A stretch of 7,101 nucleotides of DNA, taken from assembly GCA_964613675.1 (NCBI GenBank), contig CAZTIH010000134.1, positions 1 through 7,101 of the forward strand, given 5' to 3'. The notes beneath the pieces were generated by a model. That model searched no databases. It saw nothing but the letters and a program-made list of their open reading frames with translations, and had not been told where the DNA came from. This DNA comes from DAIUCA01 sp964613675. Lineage in GTDB: Bacteria; Pseudomonadota; Gammaproteobacteria; Competibacterales; Competibacteraceae. The position numbers were made by a program, and so were the translations under genes. Below, one piece after another: positions 1-6,580 of the stretch. The number at the start of each line of letters is the position of its first letter. Positions within the stretch are counted from its first letter, which is position 1.

Positions 1-1679
1 TCGGCCTCTGCCGAGGATGTCTTGGCGTGAATTATTTTTGCCAAGTCGATGATTACCATAGTTTCATCGAACTTCGGGTTGGGTAGTGGGAACAACTCGA
101 CGTATTGAGTGATGTAGCGTCGCCGCCCAGCATAAAGCTTGTTATTGAATCGGTGATCGTAGAAGGCCTCAATAAACGACGAGTTAGCCACTGCAAGTGC
201 CAACCACAGTAAATCTTGCTCGTCTTTGTTTTCACATTGCAACCAATAGCATTCCCCGTTAACAACACCGCCGTCCGTGTCAATCCAGAAAATGGGCTTG
301 TCGGAAATATCAGGGAACACAAGTTTTGGCGATCGCCACGCAGCAGGATCTTGCGGCACCCATAATTCATACCATTTACGGCCAGCTTCGATGAGGTATG
401 TGCGCGCTTCGAGAGCTTCTCGGTGCTTTTCCAAGTAGCTCGCCGCTTTTGGGTAGCGGCCCAAATCAACAGCGACGCGACCATTCTCCGTCACTTCATA
501 TGGGTAAAGGATTTCTTTAATGTGTTTGGCATTTTCTGGTATGACGGCTTTGAATCGACGTGCGCATTTTCGAGTTATCAAAGGTCGAAGCAATTCCGGC
601 CGCCCCTCAGGAAGATTGCTCCAGTCGTTACGAATGAATATTTTGTCTGCCGTCGATTTCACACCGACTCTTATTTTTCCGATCCTTCGAAATGTTTCCC
701 ATGTATTAGCTTCAACTGTTGCCAACCATTGATCTGTGGCTTGATTAGCAACACGCCAAATACCTTCGGGGTCTCCCCCATTGTCCAGTACCCCATGACG
801 AACTCTGAAATGCCGACCATCTGGAATTGCAATCACGGTGTCGTTATCTGCGTTCAAGGCAGATAAAACATCCTCAGCTTCTGCAACCGCGGTATCGTTG
901 GTTTCGTAAATAGACGAATAAGCAATTCCATTGGTATGTGGGTGTTGTGAATCTTGAGTGCCGCGAGCCAATAATACCGATGGCAAAACCGCAGCAGCGA
1001 AGAGTTTGGTATCACCAAAGTCCCAAGCGTGCGAGATACGAAAGCGCGAAAGCATGGCACGTCGCACTGCTTGACCTGATTTTGTGGTCATGAATCGGTT
1101 TGAGGTGATTACGCCCGTCACGCCGTTATCCGCCAATACTTGAGAAATTCCTAGCAAGAATGGGTAATAAAGATCAACTCGGCCGGTTAGTCCAAAACTT
1201 TGAGCGAGTTGCCGAGCCTGTTGAGCGCCCATGATTTGTGTGCGCACATAAGGCGGATTGGCGATAACCAGGTGAAAAGGCTCCTGCACTTCGCCTGCCG
1301 AAAAAAGGTCGCCACCCCCCTTTAGATTGAGAACGTGCTCAAGAAAATCTTTCTGTTCAAGGCTCACATCCAATTCAGGGAAGTCTTGCCGAAGACGCTG
1401 AGATGCAATCCGAAGGGCTTCTGGATCAGTATCGTAACCAACCGCCTCAACACGCTTTCTGAATTCGGGCGGCAAATTTTTAATTAATGCATCGAGCAGA
1501 GCACCGTCGCCACATGCAGGATCAAGAACACGTATTTTTCCACTCTTGGGCAACTCAGCCACCTGAAGCATTTGCTCAGCAACAAACCTTGCAAAAGCTA
1601 TGGGCGTATAGGTCGCGCCGTCAGACTTTTGTCGATCAACGTCAATATATCTTGGTGTGATGTTTGCGGTGTCTAGCAT
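1..1679 (-). CDS. N6-adenine DNA methyltransferase, gamma class (type II restriction-modification type), C-terminus cut by the window edge
   Basis: This is the longest reading frame in the window, at least 559 codons, with no stop before the left edge. It would transfer a methyl group from S-adenosylmethionine to adenine in a specific DNA site. Motif X-like GATYTP lies at residues 21-26, SAM-binding motif I DPACGDGALL at 53-62, an acidic loop (GYDTDPEA) at 81-88, catalytic motif IV NPPY at 141-144, and TSNRF at 192-196. The order X-I-IV followed by a long C-terminal target-recognition region is that of the gamma class (TaqI, PaeR7I, Eco57I domain). GVKSTADKIFI at 339-349 resembles the GxxTGADxVF signature of these recognition domains. 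No nuclease domain precedes motif X, which argues against a type IIG fusion and for a separate endonuclease gene off the window, or an orphan enzyme. The ATG at 1679 has AGGG 8 bases upstream, and an in-frame TAG lies further upstream. The gene follows alr after 104 bases and is more A/T-rich, suggesting transfer. The target sequence cannot be read from the protein. Confidence 0.93.
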   Translation of the reverse strand, partial: MLDTANITPRYIDVDRQKSDGATYTPIAFARFVAEQMLQVAELPKSGKIRVLDPACGDGALLDALIKNLPPEFRKRVEAVGYDTDPEALRIASQRLRQDFPELDVSLEQKDFLEHVLNLKGGGDLFSAGEVQEPFHLVIANPPYVRTQIMGAQQARQLAQSFGLTGRVDLYYPFLLGISQVLADNGVTGVITSNRFMTTKSGQAVRRAMLSRFRISHAWDFGDTKLFAAAVLPSVLLARGTQDSQHPHTNGIAYSSIYETNDTAVAEAEDVLSALNADNDTVIAIPDGRHFRVRHGVLDNGGDPEGIWRVANQATDQWLATVEANTWETFRRIGKIRVGVKSTADKIFIRNDWSNLPEGRPELLRPLITRKCARRFKAVIPENAKHIKEILYPYEVTENGRVAVDLGRYPKAASYLEKHREALEARTYLIEAGRKWYELWVPQDPAAWRSPKLVFPDISDKPIFWIDTDGGVVNGECYWLQCENKDEQDLLWLALAVANSSFIEAFYDHRFNNKLYAGRRRYITQYVELFPLPNPKFDETMVIIDLAKIIHAKTSSAEA

Positions 1680-1698
1680 TAACAATGCCCTGAATTGA

Positions 1699-1709
1699 TA
1701 CTTATAGTC
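1699..1709. promoter_or_regulatory. C-box-like operator in the methyltransferase leader
   Basis: The plus strand reads TACTTATAGTC (minus strand GACTATAAGTA). As I recall it, the operator of restriction-modification controller (C) proteins is GACTnnnAGTC, often with TAT in the centre. This site matches 7 of the 8 box positions and the TAT core; only the first G is replaced by T. It lies 20 bases upstream of the methyltransferase ATG and just downstream of the best -10 candidate, where a bound dimer would repress. Only one such site is visible. Autoregulated C promoters usually have two in tandem, whereas a single operator is known at some methyltransferase promoters (Esp1396I). No C gene lies in the window, so the assignment is inferred. 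Confidence 0.45.
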
Positions 1710-1712
1710 ATC

Positions 1713-1742
1713 ATTCTATATCATTGATGTGGCTCAGCGGAA
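1713..1742 (-). promoter_or_regulatory. possible sigma70-type promoter for the methyltransferase gene
   Basis: On the minus strand TAGAAT (1718-1713) matches five of six positions of the -10 consensus. The element one would need at -35, TTCCGC (1742-1737, spacer 18), is a poor match. Transcription would start near 1706, inside the C-box-like site. No terminator is visible between alr and this point, so read-through from alr is also possible. Confidence 0.28.
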
Positions 1743-1783
1743 CTGAAAAAGACGCCCAACTCAAAAATGTTATGTTTGCGACC

Positions 1784-2863
1784 TCAACGGTGATCAGCTC
1801 GAACGCGCCCCGTAATCCCCGTCGTTAAGGTGTAGGGAATGGTTTGGGCTGCACGGGCGATGATTTCCACGGGCAACCCGTTCCCCCACAACACCACCTC
1901 ATCCCCCACCGCCGCCGTCAGTCCGCGCAAGTCCACCGCGATGAGATCCATCGACACCCGCCCCGCCAAGGCAGCCCGTTGTCCGTTCACCAAAATCGGC
2001 GTGCCCGACGGCACATGACGGGGATAGCCATCGCCATACCCCACCGCCGCAATCCCAATGGGCATCGTTTCTGGACACACAAACGTGGCGCCATACCCCA
2101 CTGTTTCCCCTTTTGGAACGGTTTTCACGGCGATGAGCGCCGTTTTGAAGGTCATCACGGGACGCAATCCCCAATCCGCCGCCGTGTCCTCCGCAAAAGG
2201 CGACATCCCGTAGATCATCAACCCCGGACGAAGTAAATCGCCGTGCGCTGTCGGTCGCCGCAAAATCGTGGCCGAATTGGCGAGAGACCGCTTTCCCGGT
2301 AAATCGGCGGTCACCGCTTGAAAGGTCTCCCACTGTTGGGCGTTTAAGGGGTGATCTGGCAGGTCGGCACAGGCAAAGTGGGTCATCAAATTCACCGCCG
2401 TCACTTGCGGACTCTGCTGAAGTTGTACAAACGCCTCGCGAAACTCATTCGGCATCAGCCCTAATCGGTGCATCCCCGAATCGAGCTTTAACCACACCGT
2501 CTGCGGCCTCGGTGGAATCAGACCCACTTGGCAAATCAGGTGAACTTGCTCAGGGGTGGTCACCGCACAATCTAGGTTGTGAAGGTAGGCGGTAAACAGA
2601 TCGTCCGCATCCATAGGGCCTTCCAACAACAAAATTCGCTGGTCAAAGTAAGCCTGTCGCAAGGCCATCGCTTCTTCGACGCACGCCACCGCAAACCCAT
2701 CGACTTGGGCAAACGCCAGCGTTTTCGCAACGCGTAATAGTCCATGACCGTATGCGTTGGCTTTGATGGCCGGCCAAATTTGAGATTGAGGCGCGAGCTG
2801 TCGGAGGCGTGCAAGGTTGTGCCGAAGCGCGGCATGGTCGATTTCAACCCTCGTTGGACGCAT
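1784..2863 (-). CDS. alr: alanine racemase, PLP-dependent
   Basis: The 359-residue product interconverts L- and D-alanine in the cytoplasm, supplying D-alanine for peptidoglycan. The length is normal for the fold-type III family (TIM barrel plus C-terminal beta domain). AIKANAYGHG at 32-41 carries the PLP-binding Lys34. LDSGMHRLG at 128-136 includes the active-site Arg133. RPGLMIYG at 212-219 carries the Arg that contacts the pyridine nitrogen. VGYGDGYPR at 274-282 carries the catalytic Tyr276, and GRVSMD at 301-306 is the substrate-pocket segment. All key residues are present. The ATG at 2863 shares its A with the dnaB stop codon (TAATG), and GAGG lies 7 bases upstream inside the dnaB coding region, so translation is probably coupled to dnaB. 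alr after dnaB is the usual order in many gammaproteobacteria. The gene name could be dadX if a second racemase exists elsewhere, but this context favours alr. Confidence 0.97.
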   Translation of the reverse strand: MRPTRVEIDHAALRHNLARLRQLAPQSQIWPAIKANAYGHGLLRVAKTLAFAQVDGFAVACVEEAMALRQAYFDQRILLLEGPMDADDLFTAYLHNLDCAVTTPEQVHLICQVGLIPPRPQTVWLKLDSGMHRLGLMPNEFREAFVQLQQSPQVTAVNLMTHFACADLPDHPLNAQQWETFQAVTADLPGKRSLANSATILRRPTAHGDLLRPGLMIYGMSPFAEDTAADWGLRPVMTFKTALIAVKTVPKGETVGYGATFVCPETMPIGIAAVGYGDGYPRHVPSGTPILVNGQRAALAGRVSMDLIAVDLRGLTAAVGDEVVLWGNGLPVEIIARAAQTIPYTLTTGITGRVRADHR

Positions 2864-4278
2864 TAAAAATCCTCTTCGTAGTCGGTACTGACTAAATTGT
2901 CGAAACGATTGTACTCGCCAAAGAAACGCGCTTTCACCGTTCCAATCGGGCCGTTGCGCTGTTTCCCCACGATGAGTTCCGCTACCCCCTTTTGAGGGGA
3001 CTCCTTGTCGTAAACCTCATCGCGATAAATAAACACGATTAAATCCGCATCCTGTTCTAACCCCCCAGACTCCCGTAAATCACTCATCAACGGGCGTTTG
3101 TCGCTACGAGACTCTAAACCGCGATTGAGCTGGGAGAGCGCCACCACCGGGACTTCGAGTTCCCGAGCCAACCCCTTAAGCGCTCGGCTAATTTGTGCTA
3201 CTTCCGTCGCACGATTTTCTTTGGTCCCCGGGACCTGCATCAGCTGAATGTAATCCACCATGACAATGCCGAGTTGCCCCACCTCTCGGGCATGTCGCCG
3301 CGCCCGCGCCCGCATCTCCGCAGGGCCCAAACCGGGCGTATCGTCGATGAGGATGACGGTTTTTTCGAGCTGTTCGACGGCGTGACCCAGCGATTCCAGT
3401 TCTTCAGGGGAAAATTTCCCGCGTCGAATGGCCTGTTGGTTGATTTGGCCCACGCTCGCAAGCAATCGCATGGTGAGCTGTACGCGGTTCATCTCCATCG
3501 AAAACACCAAGGCCGGCTGATTTAAGTGGATAGCGATATGCTGTACAAAATTCATCGCGAGCGTCGTTTTTCCCATAGAGGGCCGACCCGCAACGATCAC
3601 CAAATCCCCCTTTTGAAGCCCCGCCGTCATTTCGTCAAAGTCGATCAACCCAGTGGAAATCCCCGTGACCGGGCCGTCGATTTCGCTGAGTTTTTGAAGC
3701 TGTTCCAAGGTTTGGGTGAGGGTGTCGCCCATGCTGGGCAGCTTCTCCATTCCCTTGAGATGATTGGCAATCTCAAAAACCTTGGTTTCAGCAGCATCCA
3801 ACACTTCGGCCAAATCGCGTTCGTCGGGTTGATGGGCAATGTCAATCGCTTCCTGACAGGCCCGAATTAACCGACGACGTACCGCGCATTCTTGAACGAT
3901 TTTGGCGTAATACGCGGTGAGGCTGGGGCTTGGGGTATCGCGGCCAAGTTCAATGAGATAGCGGGTGCCGCCAATCGCTTCGAGTTCCCCTCGTTCGAGC
4001 AACCAATTGCTCACCAAACTGCGATCGGCCGGACGACTTTGGGCGTGTAAATCCATCATGGCGGCAAAAATGCGGGCGTGACGCGGATCGTAAAAATCCT
4101 CGGGCCGAATGAACTCACAGGCCATGTCAAGTTGGGCAGCTTCCCACAAAATCCCCCCCAATACCGACTGTTCCGCTGTTAAATCATGGGGCGGCGTTCG
4201 TAAACCTCCGGTTGAGGATCGGCGCGGAAGCCCATTAACTCCCCCAGACGACGCGGTTGGCGGCAGCGTTTGAAACAT
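2863..4278 (-). CDS. dnaB: replicative DNA helicase DnaB
   Basis: The 471-residue product is the hexameric 5'-3' helicase that unwinds DNA at the replication fork and works with primase DnaG. Residues 1-29 are a Gly/Ser/Pro-rich tail. The N-terminal domain begins near HDLTAEQSVLGG (31-42) and runs to about 135, followed by a linker and the RecA-like helicase domain from about 200. Walker A is GRPSMGKTT (231-239), the catalytic glutamate lies in FSMEM (Glu262), Walker B is VMVDYIQLM (Asp342), the sensor motif is ALSQLNR (Gln383), and the KQRNG segment (439-443) should carry the arginine finger. Length and motifs are normal and no intein is inserted. GGAGGG (4289-4284) lies 5 bases before the ATG, a strong Shine-Dalgarno that fixes this start. 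A terminator-like hairpin directly upstream may attenuate transcription. The stop overlaps the alr start by one base. Confidence 0.98.
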   Translation of the reverse strand: MFQTLPPTASSGGVNGLPRRSSTGGLRTPPHDLTAEQSVLGGILWEAAQLDMACEFIRPEDFYDPRHARIFAAMMDLHAQSRPADRSLVSNWLLERGELEAIGGTRYLIELGRDTPSPSLTAYYAKIVQECAVRRRLIRACQEAIDIAHQPDERDLAEVLDAAETKVFEIANHLKGMEKLPSMGDTLTQTLEQLQKLSEIDGPVTGISTGLIDFDEMTAGLQKGDLVIVAGRPSMGKTTLAMNFVQHIAIHLNQPALVFSMEMNRVQLTMRLLASVGQINQQAIRRGKFSPEELESLGHAVEQLEKTVILIDDTPGLGPAEMRARARRHAREVGQLGIVMVDYIQLMQVPGTKENRATEVAQISRALKGLARELEVPVVALSQLNRGLESRSDKRPLMSDLRESGGLEQDADLIVFIYRDEVYDKESPQKGVAELIVGKQRNGPIGTVKARFFGEYNRFDNLVSTDYEEDF

Positions 4279-4290
4279 GACGACCCTCCA

Positions 4291-4325
4291 AAAACGGAAA
4301 AGCCGCCCAGTGTAGAGCGGCGGCT
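4291..4325 (-). terminator. terminator-like hairpin in the dnaB leader (possible attenuator)
   Basis: On the minus strand AGCCGCC (4325-4319) pairs with GGCGGCT (4307-4301) around an 11-base loop, giving a 7-bp GC-rich stem followed by a T-rich tract TTTTCCGTTTTT. The tract is interrupted, so termination may be partial. It ends about 2 bases before the dnaB Shine-Dalgarno. Any transcript entering dnaB from upstream, or from a promoter in 4326-4449, must cross it. Confidence 0.6.
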
Positions 4326-4449
4326 AAGGATGAAAAGGCAGTGACAAACCGAGGTTCCGTCAAGGGGAAATGTGCACTGTGAACCTGGGAAACTTTAGAA
4401 AAAATCCCGCAAAAACAATGCGTTAACCAAATATCTCCTGTTTAGGCGT
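4326..4449 (-). other. rest of the rplI-dnaB intergenic region, no gene
   Basis: I see no open frame here worth calling. TTGACG on the minus strand (4363-4358) could be a -35 element, but no acceptable -10 lies 16-18 bases downstream. A 4-bp CGCA/TGCG stem followed by GGATTTTTT (about 4399-4422) is too weak to call a terminator. Downstream of the rplI stop a short CCTAAACG/CCTAAACA direct repeat is present. Confidence 0.4.
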
Positions 4450-4905
4450 TTAGGTTGCGTCTTCCGCAATGATGTGCACCATAATTTTGGTGCTGACTTC
4501 GGTGTGTAAGCGAATTTCCACTTCGTATTCCCCAACTTGACGAATAGGTCCATTGGGCATGCGAACTTCGAGCTTGTTGAGTTCAACGCCCGCCGCCGTC
4601 ACCGCTTCGGCAATATCCGTAGAGCCTACCGAACCGTATAAGCGGCCTTCGTTCCCCGCCTTCACCGAGAGGGTTACGACGAGTTCGGAAAGCTGTTGTT
4701 GGCGTTCTTGTGCACCCAATAAGGCTTCAAAAGCGCGACTTTCGAGTTCGGCACGGCGGGCCTCAAACGCTTCTAAGTTGGCTTTCGTGGCGGCAGTGGC
4801 CTTGCCTTGGGGGATGAGATAGTTGCGGGCATACCCGGGTTTTACGCGCACGCGGTCGCCGAGATTGCCGAGGTTTTCGACTTTTTGTAACAGGATGATT
4901 TCCAT
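4450..4905 (-). CDS. rplI: 50S ribosomal protein L9
   Basis: The 151-residue product binds 23S rRNA near the L1 stalk and extends outward from the large subunit. The N-terminal rRNA-binding domain is unmistakable: MEIILLQKVENLG, then GDRVRVKPGYARNYLIPQGKA (about 17-37). A long helix rich in Glu, Ala and Arg links it (about 40-80) to a C-terminal domain with GRLYGSVGSTDIA and GEYEVEIRLHTEV. The length is close to the usual 147-150. An in-frame TTG lies two codons upstream at 4911, but the family N-terminus and a correctly spaced AGGA select the ATG at 4905. It is the last gene of the ribosomal cluster, 5' to the dnaB leader hairpin. Confidence 0.97.
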   Translation of the reverse strand: MEIILLQKVENLGNLGDRVRVKPGYARNYLIPQGKATAATKANLEAFEARRAELESRAFEALLGAQERQQQLSELVVTLSVKAGNEGRLYGSVGSTDIAEAVTAAGVELNKLEVRMPNGPIRQVGEYEVEIRLHTEVSTKIMVHIIAEDAT

Positions 4906-4912
4906 GAGCAAT

Positions 4913-4916
4913 TCCT
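4913..4916 (-). promoter_or_regulatory. rplI Shine-Dalgarno overlapping the DUF2232 stop codon
   Basis: AGGA on the minus strand lies 7 bases before the ATG at 4905 but only 1 base before the alternative TTG at 4911, so it decides the start. It shares bases with the TAG stop (4917-4915) of the preceding gene, so ribosomes finishing that gene sit over the rplI initiation site. Confidence 0.7.
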
Positions 4917-5787
4917 ACCGGCGCGAGGGAATTCGTCGGCGAAAATCCGCCCACGCATCCGCCACGCCAAAAATGATGAGCGGTTCGGAAAAAATCGGCA
5001 GTAATAAGTAAATCACCATCAGAAAATAAGGCGACCACTTCCGCCGATAGGATACCCCGTGAAGGAGGGATAACCCTTGGATGAGATAAATCACGAGCAA
5101 CACTAGGCTCAAATTAATGAGAAAAGGGAGCTGTAGCAGTAGCGATGACACAAATACGAGAAGCGCCAAAGCAGCTACCCCTTTCCCTAACCGTAACTCC
5201 CGAAATTCCGCCCGAAAGGAGGGCGTTTCGCGAACCTGAGCTAGGCAAGCCCGCGCAATCGTGAGTGAGACCAACCACAAGATCAGCAGGGAAACAGCGG
5301 CCTGTCCCGGAAATAGGGGGGCAAGGTCACGTAATGCTTGTAACCATTCGTTTAGGGCGGGGACATTCGCCAAACGGGAGTGATTTAAAAAATCGAGCCA
5401 CCACGCCGCAGGATCGGTTAATACTGCGTACAACAGGACGATAAAGCCCCATGCGAGCAATGTAAGCCCCAACAACACCCAAGCGAGCGCCCCGGTCTGT
5501 TGCCATAGCCCCGCTGCAATCCCTACTGGTAACCAGTAACTTAAGGCCAATCCCAAGATCCCCGCGCTGTTCCCCCCCAAAACCCAAGACACAATTAACA
5601 AGGTGAGGGTGGCGTACCCGATGATCTCAATACTCGCCTTGGGTCCGTGGCGGAGTGCGACCAGACCCACCATTGCCGCCCCAAAGGGCAAGACCAAGGG
5701 GAAAAAGAGCGAGAGGAAGGTTAATCCCACCACCCCACTCGTCGCCCGACTCGGATTTGCTAACCAATAATTGAGAAAATCGCGCAT
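4915..5787 (-). CDS. DUF2232 family integral membrane protein
   Basis: The 290-residue product is a polytopic inner-membrane protein of the family found between rpsR and rplI in Pseudomonas and relatives (PA4933 type). Its biochemical function is unknown. About eight hydrophobic segments can be seen, roughly at 15-45 (long, possibly two), 52-70, 76-95, 101-122, 161-184, 202-219, 222-243 and 252-275. A charged loop FRAEFRELRLGKG (191-203) and the C-terminal ADAWADFRRR (276-285) look like the family's conserved segments. There is no signal peptide distinct from the first membrane segment. No purine-rich Shine-Dalgarno precedes the ATG at 5787; the upstream bases are pyrimidine-rich, unlike the other operon genes. 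It follows rpsR by 50 bases and its stop overlaps the rplI ribosome-binding site, so it is very likely cotranscribed with the ribosomal genes. Confidence 0.85.
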   Translation of the reverse strand: MRDFLNYWLANPSRATSGVVGLTFLSLFFPLVLPFGAAMVGLVALRHGPKASIEIIGYATLTLLIVSWVLGGNSAGILGLALSYWLPVGIAAGLWQQTGALAWVLLGLTLLAWGFIVLLYAVLTDPAAWWLDFLNHSRLANVPALNEWLQALRDLAPLFPGQAAVSLLILWLVSLTIARACLAQVRETPSFRAEFRELRLGKGVAALALLVFVSSLLLQLPFLINLSLVLLVIYLIQGLSLLHGVSYRRKWSPYFLMVIYLLLPIFSEPLIIFGVADAWADFRRRIPSRR

Positions 5788-5820
5788 GAGAACAGGAAAA
5801 CTTGGCTGGAGAGGGAAAGG

Positions 5821-5837
5821 TCGGGGAAATGCCCCGA
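5821..5837 (-). promoter_or_regulatory. hairpin directly after the rpsR stop codon
   Basis: TCGGGG and CCCCGA form a perfect 6-bp stem with a 5-base loop (CATTT on the minus strand), starting immediately after the rpsR TAA. The following bases are ACCTTTCCC, not a T run, so it is not a standard terminator. It may pause polymerase, protect the rpsF-rpsR mRNA 3' end, or reduce expression of the membrane gene downstream. Confidence 0.5.
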
Positions 5838-6062
5838 TTAATGGCTATCGCAGTAGGGAAGCAAGGCTAAAAATCGTGCCCGTTTGACGGCGGTCGAGAG
5901 CTGACGTTGGTAACGGGCGCGTGTCCCGGTGATGCGACTAGGGACGATTTTCCCCGTCTCGCTGATGTAATTTTTCAATAAATTCAAATCTTTGTAGTCG
6001 ATCTCGACTACGTTTTCTGCCGTAAACCGACAGAATTTCTTGCGACGGAAAAAACGCGACAT
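5838..6062 (-). CDS. rpsR: 30S ribosomal protein S18
   Basis: The 74-residue product binds 16S rRNA as a heterodimer with S6 on the platform of the small subunit. It is full length (75 in E. coli) and carries the family's core: FFRRKKFCRF (4-13), EIDYKDLNLLKNYI (21-34), KIVPSRITGTRARYQRQL (38-55) and KRARFLALLPYCDSH at the end. Basic residues that contact rRNA are retained. The ATG at 6062 gives the known N-terminus; an AGGA (6076-6073) lies 10 bases upstream, slightly distant. It follows rpsF by 76 bases, and the two partner proteins are made from one message. Confidence 0.98.
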   Translation of the reverse strand: MSRFFRRKKFCRFTAENVVEIDYKDLNLLKNYISETGKIVPSRITGTRARYQRQLSTAVKRARFLALLPYCDSH

Positions 6063-6138
6063 AATCCAAAATTCCTAAGTCATCAGGGGAAAATTAAGAG
6101 AGATTGGCCGAAGTGAAGGACCAAGGTTCTCGACGAAT

Positions 6139-6507
6139 TTAATAGGCTTCTAAGCCGTCTTGTACGCGGCGCCGGTCTTCTTTCTCTTCACGGCCCTTTG
6201 CCAGCGGTGAAGGTTCGGTGACTGCATCGTCCCGCGCAATGACGAGGTGGCGCAAAATCGCATCGTTGAAGCGAAATGTGCTTTCCAACTCGTTGAGCAC
6301 CGCTTGGGTACATTCGATGTTCATCAATACATAGTGGGCTTTCACCAGTTTTAGGATGGGATAGGCCAGTTGGCGACGGCCCCAGTCTTCCAAACGGTGA
6401 ATTTTGCCTTGATCGCCTTCGATCAGTGCGCGGTAACGGTCGATCATGCCGCTGACCTGTTCGCTTTGGTCAGGGTGAACGATGAATACAATTTCGTAGT
6501 GACGCAT
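6139..6507 (-). CDS. rpsF: 30S ribosomal protein S6
   Basis: The 122-residue product is the S18 partner in the small-subunit platform. It begins MRHYEIVFIVHPDQSEQV, the typical S6 first strand, and continues with EDWGRRQLAYPI (38-49), KAHYVLMNIE (53-62) and FRFNDAILRHL (77-87). A charged C-terminal tail (about 100-122) varies in the family; length is slightly under the E. coli protein. The frame is open upstream to an ATG at 6609, but those 34 extra residues resemble no S6 and lie over the leader. The ATG at 6507 has GAGGAG just upstream and gives the family N-terminus. It is the first gene of the rpsF-rpsR-DUF2232-rplI operon and is probably autoregulated through the leader fold at 6523-6557. 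Confidence 0.97.
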   Translation of the reverse strand: MRHYEIVFIVHPDQSEQVSGMIDRYRALIEGDQGKIHRLEDWGRRQLAYPILKLVKAHYVLMNIECTQAVLNELESTFRFNDAILRHLVIARDDAVTEPSPLAKGREEKEDRRRVQDGLEAY

Positions 6508-6510
6508 AAG

Positions 6511-6516
6511 CTCCTC
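6511..6516 (-). promoter_or_regulatory. rpsF Shine-Dalgarno
   Basis: GAGGAG on the minus strand ends 3 bases before the ATG at 6507; its GAGG part is 5 bases away. It confirms 6507 rather than the upstream ATG at 6609 as the start. Confidence 0.75.
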
Positions 6517-6522
6517 GTGGAA

Positions 6523-6557
6523 TTGCCGCCCGCATTCGTGAAGAAACGGTGCAGCAA
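6523..6557 (-). promoter_or_regulatory. candidate S6:S18 autoregulatory leader structure
   Basis: In the rpsF leader TTGCTGC (6557-6551) pairs with GCGGCAA (6529-6523), 7 bp including one U-G. Inside it ACCG (6550-6547) is followed by an inner stem in which CG-U-UUC pairs with GAA and GCG around a UUCAC loop, with a bulged U. A stem carrying a CCG-containing bulge is what I recall of the mRNA motif bound by the S6:S18 complex, which mimics its 16S rRNA site. The structure ends 6 bases before the Shine-Dalgarno, so protein binding could block initiation. I drew the fold by eye. Confidence 0.5.
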
Positions 6558-6580
6558 GGAGTGGGTGGAAAAAGCCGCGC

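Noticed and set aside
330..341. GCGATCGC palindrome, a possible cyanobacterial HIP1 site
   Set aside because: Only one copy was noticed, inside a coding region, and the gene order and proteins are gammaproteobacterial.
53..484. 143-codon minus-strand frame inside the methyltransferase region
   Set aside because: It is a different frame of the same strand as the methyltransferase, whose motif-bearing frame is open throughout; its translation shows no domain.
423..866. Plus-strand frames of 147 and 70 codons (423-866, 520-732)
   Set aside because: They are antisense shadows of the methyltransferase, with no ribosome-binding site or recognisable motif.
1899..2333. Gly-rich 144-codon frame within alr, and the plus-strand frame at 1844-2236
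   Set aside because: Both are out-of-frame shadows of the intact alanine racemase.
4399..4422. Second terminator after rplI (CGCA/TGCG followed by GGATTTTTT)
   Set aside because: A 4-bp stem with a 7-base loop is too unstable to call.
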